From: Isoperla grammatica | Lineage: Eukaryota; Arthropoda; Insecta; Plecoptera; Perlodidae | DNA: 64,000 bases | Assembly (NCBI GenBank): GCA_945910005.1 | Contig: OX246746.1 | Location: forward strand, 22,395,095 to 22,459,094 | Direction of reading: 5' to 3' | Shown: positions 21,801 through 33,639 of the stretch, piece by piece | How positions within the stretch are numbered: position 1 is the first letter of the stretch | How the letters are laid out: the number at the start of each line of letters is the position of its first letter | The notes under the pieces: model-generated | What the model was told of the DNA's origin: nothing | The model's database searches: none | Seen by the model: the letters and a program-made list of their open reading frames with translations, nothing else | Made by a program: the position numbers and the translations under genes

Positions 21801-22329
21801 CTATAGGATATTGTACGAAACCAAGATATTATATGTGTTATTGATGTGATAAAACCATCCTTCTAGATGATCTGGGCAAGCCGGTAGTCCCAGTGAAGCG
21901 CACGGACTCTTACCAGTCGAAGCGTAAAGTGAGCTCATTGTCTGATCGAAGCGACACGTCCGAACAAGGGGGTGGAGGAGAAGTGAGTGGGGATGAATCC
22001 CCTGGGATACTGAGTGATGACCAACCACCCGAGAGTCCCAGCGATAGCAACGACACGGAAGACAATACCAAGAACATGCCTTGGATGAAGACTGTCACGC
22101 TAATAGCGAACTCCTTCAATTTCTATTGTTCTCACCAGACATTCTGCCATCCGTTCTGTTACCGACGTCATATGTGGGCCTGCTCCCGGCTTATCAAGTC
22201 AGTTCGGAGGGTAATCACAACAAGTTATTCAGTTTGAAAACACATGCACGTGCAAAGTGTAGCTCACTTTTCTTTGCTACATAGGGACTTCGTTAGACGC
22301 CACATGTACAGTAGCGTAACTAACACTTG

Positions 22330-22381
<52 letters not shown>

Positions 22382-24636
22382 TGACGCAAATTTATTCGAC
22401 CAGAACTGGTCATGGAGGCGAGTTTGTGCTGATGCTGGCAATACCCTCATAAACGCATTTATTTGTTGCTTGTTGTGTCCACTGTCATAAACGCATAACT
22501 TTAGAAACAAAGTTTCTAGTTCGTATACATTCAGAAGTTGCCATTGCATTTTACCCCCTTGAGCCCTCCCTTGAGCCAACGGAGACCCCCTTTGCCACCC
22601 CGTAGTTACACCACTGACGTCTCAAATGTGTGATTTGGGTGTAGTGATACACAGATCTTCAATCATAATCCTTATGAGACTGATCTTCGGTATTGAGAAA
22701 AGTTGATAGGAACTAGAATTCTTCTTTAAAGGGTTGGGATGAAATTTTAAGGTGATTGGAAGCTGTATGATTACAAACACATAAAGTAGACTGGATCCAC
22801 TGTATTATTATGTGCACGTACTTGATTCGATATATACGGTGACTGTTCCTAGTGACTTCATGATTAGTAAAACCATCAGAGACAGAGATTAATATTGAAA
22901 AGAATGAAAACACTTCAATACACACGGACCCACTGTAGGATTAGAGAATACCACACTGTATATTATCTGTGATGGGGTTGAACATAAAAATCACATTAAT
23001 ACATAATGCTAACAGATATAGGCTACTAAATTTCGTATTTTCTTTTGCATGATTACCATTGTAATCTTTTTACATTTTGTTTATTAGGTTGCATTTAATT
23101 GTAACTTCAATTGTGTAGGCTCGCACACACTCACCGAAAGTGACACCGACGGTAGTGTTAAACACCTTTCTCCGTAATATGTATTTACTGTAGCTTAACG
23201 GTGTTTAGGTGTATGGAGAGGAAAGCAGCCTAACTTGTGGAGGAGCCTATACGAACAGCTCTGACAAACATCACCGCGATGACACGAAGAAGGAGAAAAC
23301 TCGCGGGGGGCGTATGTATTAACTCTTTATCATACCTTTATTAACTGATTTTTTTATTACATTATTCTTAATTAATTCAAATATCGATTGTAGCCTTACT
23401 ACTGTTGTGGTCTCACGTCCATAGAATTCTATTGGATTCAAGATAGGATGTCTCTCTACTTTACGGTTCCAAAAATATGTGAATAGACTTTATATAAAAC
23501 GAACAAACTCCAGGGCTCGGATTCACAAGACTTTTTCTGGTCTTAACTCTAAGACCGGCCTAACTTTGGACCTTACTGTAAAACCAGACCAAGGTCACAT
23601 GAAGAAGTTACTAATTCCTCGTAGGAACAAGGACACAATTAACATTCCAATAATGTTTTAAAGTCTATTCTCAGATATTTTCCTGGATTCACAAGGGGTT
23701 CAAAGTTATGCCGATTTTAGAGATAAGACCAAAACAAATGTATGACCTCTTGTGAATCCAGGACCAGAACTACATAAAAGTATTAAATGAATGTATGAAC
23801 TGTATGTTTTGTACAGGAAAGGTATCTGACCAAATGTCAACCCAAGTGTCTCCAGTGAGACGCAAGGACAGCATGGGAGGCAGAATGATTGGGTCACAGA
23901 GAGACTCTGACCTTGACCTTGAAAGAGGAAGAGGTCATACACATGCTGATAGTAAGGCAGCAGTAGGAGAAGAGAAGCTTAAGGAACAGCCCCCAATACT
24001 GAAGTACATCAAAAGTCAAGTAAGTGCCACCGTATTACATCTGTTCTGACTTCTAGCAGCAGTTCCAATAATTTAAATGTTAGTGACATTTCTGCTAAAT
24101 GGTGTTTTGGTTGGGCTTTTACGTTGACTAATCTTTAATCATACTAAAGTGATAGTAATAATTATAACAAAAGGGTATGTATTTTTACTTGGCAAAGTTT
24201 AAGGGCATAGGGTCTTTTCATCTCTTAGCTGAACTTAGGGATGCTATACACATTACATAGTATGCCATAGTATGCCTACTCATGATAATTCATCTAAGTT
24301 ATCTTAAGCCAACAGTTAAAAGGAAATTTATTAGTGCAGTTTCAAAACGTACCGTGGCACATACCTGAAACATATCAATTGTGTTTAGGTTCGCGATGTG
24401 TTTCACGCACCATTGGCCATTCTTGTGAAGGGAGCGTCAATATTAGCCGGAGAGCAGTTCATCGAGATTCTGCCAGTTGCCTGGGAGCTCTTGCTAGAAG
24501 GCAATCAAGAAGTCTCTGCCACTGCTGCTTCTTTATTCATTCTCTCTTCTGTCAGAGCTCCTAACCAAGCTACTGATCTTATGCGGCATGGACTGATACA
24601 CCAAGATCCTGCAGTCCGAATCAGTGCTATTCTGCG
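18856..24636 (+). CDS. UNC80: UNC80 exon block A (seven exons)
   Basis: Exons: 18856-18943, 20031-20152, 21251-21413, 21867-22210, 23209-23311, 23817-24019 and 24389-24636. The first reads QRWSMALSSMGHS and AQSLQSIAAERDT, and its final A completes an Ile codon with the next exon. Exon two reads VPTERKISFVLHEPDNESEG. Exon four holds an acidic linker and the conserved Cys/His cluster CSHQTFCHPFCYRRH, then joins to VYGEESSLT. Exon seven carries FHAPLAILVKGASILAGEQF and LLLEGNQEVSATAASLFIL. Exon one has a weak acceptor (TTGTACAAGAG) directly beside the truncated LINE. A 109-bp duplication copies the end of exon two. Confidence 0.88.
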
Positions 24637-27600
24637 GTAAGTTTATCCAATCACTGCTGTATACAGTGTAACAGTACACTACAAAAGGTTTGTAGTTTCC
24701 GTTAGTAGGCATTTGGAATTTAACCATTAGGTATATCTTGACTTAAAAATATTCCGAAAGTGATAGTATAATTGTAGAAGTGTTCTTTGTTGCTTTATGT
24801 CACTATTCGAAAAGTGAACTATCAATAATTTGGTATCATGCTGTGCTAGATATTATCAAAATATAGCGATATATACAAAAAAATGAAGACAAATTGCGTT
24901 TGATCACATTATTATTGAAACTAACCAATCCACCACCAGACCAAACAATAAATTTTGGTTCATTTTTTGAGATTATGTAAGTAGATCTTGATTATAGCTA
25001 GCCCCGCATCATTCCAAAATATTGTTGACAAGTTAAATCTAGATTTTGACAACACGAGCGTCCTGCCGGCTACCAGTAAAGACTACCGCCCCTGCCTGGT
25101 ACCAGAGGCTATTGAAATTGAAATGCAGCCTGATAATTTCAATAGGGAGGACGGGTTGAAGCTGAGTAGGGCGTGGCAGCCTACATTGCAGCGCTTGAAA
25201 CTCGCGCGGGCGGAACATGCGAAGCGCATCGCGAAGGTTCGAGAACGAGCTAGCGCGCATGCGCGGGATGTTCGCGCGTCTGGGATTGTACGGCAGTGTG
25301 AGGCACAGTCGCTTGGTAGAGCTGGATCGAGTAGGTTCTCTCAGTGACTGTCTCTTCATTACTCTGAAGATGGACTATGTAATTAGTCCGAAACGTCAGT
25401 TTTTAATAAACGATGGAAGCGGCGACACCCGACAGCCAAGAATTTTTAATATATATAATCTCGATTTCATTATGATTCTGACGCCTTTCGTGCTGAACAC
25501 TCTAAAATATGTACTTTCTGTTGAGATTGTAAGATTGATGCCTGAACGTGGCTTTGCTTCTAGATTCCAAGTTCTCTGGAAGCTGCGTTACCAAGTGTGG
25601 CCACGTATGGAAGAAGGAGCCCACGTCACATTTAAAGTTCCCCCACCTGGGATCGAGTTTACTTTGCCTTCTCCAAAGATTGGGATCGAGTCGTTACCCG
25701 TTGTCGATCCTCCTTGGATGCCTCAAGTGAAGACGAAGGTGGAGGAGGTCACAATCAGCCAAGAAAGCCATGTAAGATCAATCATGTCGTGTTGTTAAGT
25801 GTTTTGTTCAAGCATAAGTATAGGACCGGAGGGGTTTAGTTTGGTTTCACCCCAGCTGGTTGTAAAAGAAAGCCATGTAAGATCAATCATGTGATGTTGT
25901 TAGGTGTTTTGGTTCAAGCATAAGTAGGACCGGAGGGGTTTGGTTTGGTTTCACTCCAGCTGGTTGTAATATTAAAATGACTAACCATATTTTCTATCCC
26001 CACAGTTCATGTCTCCGAAGAGGCATTTTTTAACTTTTTCAGCTAGTTTTCATTTATTAATAGCCTTATCCATTGTTTGTGTTATTTAAAGTTTGTTCAA
26101 ATCTTAAGACAGCCAGCCAACCACCAATATTAAACCACGTGAAAATATAATTTTTTATCATATTGCAATAATGCTACACCACATCTTATACTTCATGTAT
26201 ACCCACCCACTTTTATTTAATATATTATATAAAATATTCATAACACAGTTTTAAATTTACTCTCAGTAGTTTTTTTTTTTTTTTTTAGCATGGATTTATA
26301 AATGTTATAGTCTACGCCTAAATGCTGTAATTGGTTCATTGTTGTATTTCAGAGATCCCTCGTCACAGCAACAAAAACACGTAAAAAGCAACAAACAGAA
26401 CTCATAAAGATGGCCTTACAAGCTCAGGAAGATAAAAAGAGAGTTGAAAGAGAAAATTTCCTTATAACCACTATCCCAATTACCGTTCAAGCAGCATACG
26501 AGCCTAGTCTTTATCATGCAGTTGGAGATGATCATGATGAAGGTAAGAACATACAGTACTTAGCATTATACTTATGCAGGAATAAGAGCCAGAACACAGT
26601 CAAGTATAGGATTTGTTTATGGTTGCTATGGAGTTTGTTTTTCTTAAACAACATAGCATGCAATGAAAGATTCGATAGCAACCGTAAACAAATCCAATAC
26701 TTGACTGTGTTCTGGCTCTTATTCCTGCATGGAGTTTGTTTTTCTTAAAAAAAAATAGCATGTAATAAAAAATTTGATAGCAACCATAAACAAATCCTAT
26801 TCTTGACTAGACTGTGCATCTTGCCCTAAGAAGTAGTGTTCTGTGCAACACTGTCACTGTGTTACCTATGGGTATGATATTTATTTACATAAAACGCGAA
26901 GAGTTTAAGCGAACGGCGGTATTTACATATTTCGTCAAGATATATTGCTTTTAAATCTATTTTTGTAGTGGCGACGTGCCAATAACTGTTTCAATGTGCA
27001 TTATACAAATAATTTTTTAAAACTATTTTTACAACAAAGAAACCACTAACCAGTGAGAAAAATGTTAAACTCCCACTGATTTGGGCAAAACTATATGGTT
27101 TGTATAAGTTACGTACATATAATTATGTGTATAACGAGCTCATTGTGGTTTTAAGGGTTGTTTTGTGAAATCACCCTTCTATCCCAAAGAAGCTGGGCCT
27201 GGATTCATTTATAAGAGCTACGTATGTTATTTTCTGGTCTTCACTCCAAGACCCACCTAGCTTTGGACCTCTTGTGAAACCAGACCCAGGTCACAAGTTA
27301 CTAATTCCTGGTGGGAACAAAAAATTGAAGGGAGCAAAAAAATAAAAATATGTTCTAACATATTGTCTTAGATTCACAAGAAGTTCAAAGCTAGGACCAG
27401 AAAAAGACTAAGGGACCTCTTGTGAATCTAGACCGTTGTTTGTTGGGCCCAATGCACGAGCCATATCTTACTGATAATGAGTGTGTACTTGTCAACAGTG
27501 GACGAAGAACAGCCCGACAATCAGCAACGTAACACAACCCACCACATTCACTCAGCCCACTCCCTGTTCCCGTCTTGCTTGTGCTCAGCTGTGATTCAGA

Positions 27601-30600
27601 TAATTCACCTGCTCGACGATGCGGCAGTCTCGCCTGATGGAAATGCTGTCTACGAAGTAGCTTACCAGGTATGTATACGGTACAAAATATTGTATCATAT
27701 GTGTATTGTTTTCAAAACTATAGAGCGGGTTCTCTTCTTCGGCATTGTATAAGGATTGCACGCCTACTTAGCTTGATGGAATGGGCACAGTGTCATTACA
27801 AATTTTCACAAAATAATCTTAAATTAGGTTTCTTTGTTAATTTTACAATTTCTTGAATCTCAAAATTTCCCAATCATATTGAATAGTCAAATTTGCGGGA
27901 CTTTACCAAAATATTCCTGTTTTAGCTATATGTTGTAGAAAAACAGTATAGCGGTACAAAGATCTATTGTTGTTGCGTTTAGGTGATCTGGAGTTGCTTA
28001 GTGGAAGATAGTGCTCTCTTTCTCCGCTATGTTTTGGAACGACTCACAAGAGACAAACAAGACCTCATGTTCAAGATATTGAGACACCTGATTCGGTTCG
28101 TGCCCAAACTTCCACAACAAGCTGCGTTTGCGCTCTACAACTACATCATTGGCTACGTTATGTTCTACGTAAGATCACCTCAGGAGGATGGCCAAAGACT
28201 TATTGGTACAGCTCTGTCAATTCTATGGATGGTATGTAAATCAATAATCTAGTATATGAGTATTCCAGCCATTTCAAGTTAAACTGATAATTAATTACCA
28301 GTACTCATGATGTGGAGATAAGTTTTTTTAGAATTAATTTTCTCTACATTTAGTATATAAATTATTATAAATTTAGCATATTGTAACCTTCTAATTTTTC
28401 TTTTCATCAAAGCCTTGAATATGAGGGGATTCTTGCACTTCTAATAGAGAATGTACATATATTTGAAATCAATTGAATTGTAACTACTTAAAGGGTTAGA
28501 CTCTGAATAGGAATAAGAAAACCATATTTTTTTGTAAAATTAGAATTTTGTAGTTTTCAAAAATACAATTTCACCGATTTAGCATCTAAAACTAGTTAGT
28601 GTAATAGTTTTACAAGTTTAACTTTGTGTTAAAGGTTGTGCATAGCGTGCACGGAATCATGTTCAAAGACCTGAAACAAATCTTGCGCAAGGAACAATGT
28701 GATGCGTCCATCCTACTCACGGCAAACGTTCCATCCGCTAAGAAGATCATAGTTCACGGACCACAAGGTAACTGCTTTGTTTATGCAAACACACTTTTAG
28801 TGTAAGTGAATATGTTGATTTAATTTACTAACAATTATATCCTTCGCCTAAGATTATTATTCACAAACATTTCTCCCATTTTTCATATCCATATTTTATA
28901 AAACTAAAACTAAAACCTAAAAATCTCACATAATCATGACTTCACATTGTCTTCTCTCCTTAGATATCAACGTCTACCAACCTTTGAATTTAAATCTCTA
29001 TTATTATAAGGATACTTGATACAACCTAGTTTAAAGATTACGATCAGCGCTGAGTTAGTTATTAATACATTTGACTTAGAAACCTCGCTTCTTGCATGTT
29101 TTTTCATAATGTTAAATAGTCTTACAATCTCCTAATAAGAAAGTTATTTGTAGCAATTAAGCTATTTGGAGGATTTCCAGAGTTTTGATTGGTGGTTGCC
29201 ATGGTGAAAACAAGCTATTTGACGAATAAGTAGTTATTGGGACATTGTAAGACTGAACCTTATAGTACCTCGATAGAATACTGAGTTCATCGACTATGAT
29301 TTTTGTTGAAATAGGCTTTTATAAAACATGTTATTCTGTTCTCTTCCGTACAGAACCAGACGCTGGAGGGATTCCATCTCAGTTTCCAGTGCAAGAAGAC
29401 ACTCAATTCTGCCAGATATTACGAGAAGCACTAGATTTCTTTGGCATCGATGAAGTGAGACATAAAGAGTTCTTTCTAGTAGACCACAAAACTCGTAAGT
29501 ATCTCGCGCTTTTTCATAGCAATATTTACGGAGATTATAACTTTTTTATTTCTTTGAGTATGCATATAGCATGTTTATAAAACGTAACTTGCGACATAGA
29601 GCGTTCGAGTTGTTTAATACAATAATAAAGAGGATGTAATTTTCCCCTTGTATTCCTCACGCAGTCTTTAAAATTATATTAGAAATGGACGTTGTAAAGT
29701 CAAATGTTAAACAATAGGGAATTCTCCAAAATGTGTGTTGTTATAGTTTTAACGTTAGTACCATAAAAACCCGTTCCCCAAAAGATTGTCATGATTTTGG
29801 GACCGTATAGTCGTGGGCTACTATATGACGTCACACCATCAGTCAGTCAGTACAACAGACGTAGTCATCAACATTGACAAACAAACAAATTAAAACTGTA
29901 TTAATTACTCCCAAAATACAAATTCACTAGTACAAAAAATACATTTTGGAACACTCTTATACTTACCTTACACATGCTTACGTCACAGGCGAGGCACTCA
30001 TAGCCAATCAACGAACCTCCCGAGACACACCCACGCAAATACAGATCGCTGATTGGCTACGGAACCGTCGCCTGTGACGAAAGCATGTGTAAGATAGTCT
30101 TGGGACAACTATATTCTATTTTATGTAAATAACATTTTATTCGTATTATTACAGAGCATTCCCATTGGTTTCCAGTACTTCGAAACAGGCCCTGGCTGAA
30201 AAAATCTGTTTTGTCCACCATTGAGATATTATAATGTTCACAATCTCATTGATGACATATCACGTAGAAAGGAGAATTTGATCTTGATCTCTTTGCTTTC
30301 AGATCAAATCCACAACGCGAGCGCGTACGTGCGAGATTTCTACTTCTTCAAACGGTCTCAATATCCCCAGCTCGAACTGGTGCAAATGAAGGTTGACGAC
30401 GCTTTCAATGCGCTACAGAGACAAGAATTACTTCACAAATTTGTTGAGATTGGCAAGGTTCTTCTCACTTGGGCAATTCTAAAAAATGTGGACATGGTAA
30501 GTAAGCCACCATGCTTGTTTTTGGTTTCTACGACGTTAGTCCATGCTTATATTGTACAAGTTCGATCGTAATAACGATTCAAAGGAGTCGTTCAGTTTTG

Positions 30601-33592
30601 AAGAATGTGTGTTGATGATTATCCGGTATCAAATTGAAAGGAGTCCAAAAATCGGAAAGTTCATTTGCATATGGAATAAATTTCAGATGAAAAATTTCCA
30701 AAGTAAACAAACGTGTATACAAAATAACACCCGTTATTTTATGTTACGTCACTGTCAAAACCTAATAGAGCAGTATAGGTATTCCAAATACCAGCTGTAA
30801 TATTTAGAATTTGTAAGCAATTACTGTGTGTATTTAAGTACCGGTACCTGTTATTTTTCAGGTTGTTCAAAGAGTCGTTTTCTTACATGAAGAACTAATG
30901 AAATTACCATCCTTTCCTCGAAAAGCGCTTGAAGCTGACTTAGACCTTTATAAAGGAGGAGAAATGGGAAAGGCAAGTTAATTTAATTTAATTTAACAAG
31001 TGATATTTTATGTGAATACTATTGTAATCCATGTTTTTGTCATCTGACAAGTTGGTTATTTTAAATTGCATGCATGCTTGAAATTTGATTCTATAGTTTT
31101 ACTGTATATAAACACATACTTAAAAATTAAAACAAAATAATTGTATGTGGTTTCTTGATTCTACGCGTTTCTTCCTGTATCGAAATGCAGAAGAATTGCA
31201 AGGGTTCAATTCTCAATTCTGGCAGTTTCATTCCAACTGACACGTACGGTATAGGCTCACTTGTATGTAACCGGTGACTTAGTAGCCGTCATAGCAATGA
31301 TGCCAAAATCTACAGATCGAATGAAAATCACTACTTGAAGTGAGCAGATAGATAATGAAGAAATATTTATTTTACTTTTTATTTATGTTACTATGAATAG
31401 GCAACACGCGTACGATTTTTTTTGTTAAACCAAACACTCAGTTTAATAGTATAAGATACAAAAAGTATATTAATGCAAGTCCCAAGTAAAAAAGAAATTT
31501 TTAAATAAGTTTAATGTGGTCGCATTTATTGAAGTTTCAACTCGGGGATCTGAAACGCGTACAGGTGGCTGTGACGCAATGATTCTGTAGACGTGGCGTA
31601 ACAGACCAATCGCTGAGGCGGTGAGCGTACACAGTACAAAACCATGACGTCAAATCCCATCAACATGGCGGCGGCTCGTTTATCGCGCCCTTTTATTAAT
31701 CGTTACTAAACCAATTATTTTGAGGCATAGACTGATCCGTTTTTCAAAATTCAAAGACACAAAATAAATAAATGAGAGACAAGGTATTTAAAAATCGATT
31801 AAAACTTTCATACGCGTGTTCCCTATTGCATTATCGTATAGGTAAACGTTAAAGAGTGATCAAACGTATTCGTAAGTATTCCTGACGACAATAAATGATC
31901 AAAAAAAAGAGAATAATCTATCTCACTAGTAAAACACGTTAATTGATTGTTTCAGGAACTGCTGGGTCTGGATGTACTCCACAAGTTTATGTGGGTTAGA
32001 TTGATAGCGCGCATGTTCGAGGCAATGGCTGGCAACTTCGCCTACTCTGGTGATATCCACCTGTTCCTCAACGTGCTAAACGGAGCTGTCATCCTACACA
32101 GTCAAGACGCCTGCATATTGAGATATGTACACGCTACTTATATCAACGCTGCCTACAACTTCAAGAACATCTTCTCAATCAATGGGTACGGAATTGTGAA
32201 ATAAAATTAAAGCTTTACTAATTAAGGTGAGCCCAAGAAAACAGAAATAAAATAATTCCCCCCTTCCACCATCACTATACGTCCCAACCCCTCGGGCTGA
32301 TGGTAAAGTAATTGCACTACCAACAGTTGACAAACAAGTTTACTAATTGTAAGAGAAGCCATTGCGGCATAAATTCGCCTTTTTTCTCAAATGAAATAAA
32401 GGTATTACTGTAATTATTTTTAGTATTATTTATTATTATTATTAGTATTAGGTATTATCAAATTGGTGCCAGTCTATTTTGCAACGGTTTGTCAAAGTTT
32501 CACATTTAATTCATATACTACAATGAACTGTTGAGGTGAAACACAACTATTTCTAGATAGTATTTTCGTATTTACATGTCCATGATCTCCACAAAACATG
32601 GCGCAACAATCATAAGTTTGTTCGTTTGTCCTGCCTCAACAGGAGTATTTTACACCAGGAGTAATCCGGAAATACGTCATTGTAACGGATATGGGAGTAG
32701 AAATCACAGTTACTCCCACTTGGACAAAAAACAGAGTTGTCACAGTTGAGTTCGTTTCAGTTGTTCCCCTACTCCTACTCGGGAAGCAGGTGTAAAAACC
32801 TTACTCCCATCACAGTTGTGGTAAGTTACCACTGGACAAAAGAACTTGTCGCAGCTACTCCCAACACACTTATTCCAGGACAGAAAAACTGGGTTTTCGT
32901 AATACCGTACTCCTGGAGTAATGATCACAGGACAAACGAACAAAGCTCATGCTTGTAAATGTTTCATTCGGCGGCAGTTTTAGAAAATTTGGTGGAGTTG
33001 TCGAGTATGAGTGCAACGTTGCCAGTGAGTGCAACGTTGCCAGTGAGTGCTTTCAGTGTTACTGACGAGATAACTTACACTGTTTTATGTTTTACCTAGG
33101 TATCTTCTAATAATGCCAACACTGCTTCAGTTGTATTCGAATCATCAAACAAATAAGCTTGTTACCACAACCGTGGAATACACAGTGAAACAATTTTATT
33201 TGATGAATCGGAAGCCCTTCATACTTCAGATGTTCGGCAGTGTATCAGCCATCCTGGATACAGATGATGATAGCCAGTATGGAGACGCGCATAAAGTGAG
33301 TCACGCAAGATGTATTTACTGTTCTTATCCAATATAGTTGATACACCCCATCCCTTCTGTTTCCAGTGATGGGTGAATTGAGTGGTAATTGCATTAACTG
33401 TGTCCCTTAAACAAGCACCATAATATTCCTTGCAGTGATGATAACAGCTCTCACAGTCATCGGTCAAAAAATGTAAATGCCTGTCTTATTTAATCTAATT
33501 ATACGTATTATAGGAATAAATGACAATGACCACTTGACAATATTTTTGTGCATTCCACAATTTTATATTTACTAATAATTATTTAATATTTA

Positions 33593-33639
<47 letters not shown>

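Noticed and set aside
22277..22579. Pro/His/Thr-repeat reading frame on the minus strand
   Set aside because: It arises from the (GT)n and G-run simple repeat within a UNC80 intron.
23119..23174. Possible extra UNC80 exon (SHTLTESDTDGSVKH)
   Set aside because: Including it breaks phase, whereas joining 22210 directly to 23209 gives RR followed by VYGEESS in frame, as expected for UNC80.
30156..30230. Splice-acceptor-like AG and short open frame before the UNC80 exon at 30303
   Set aside because: No matching donor in phase; direct joining of 29494 to 30303 is already in frame.
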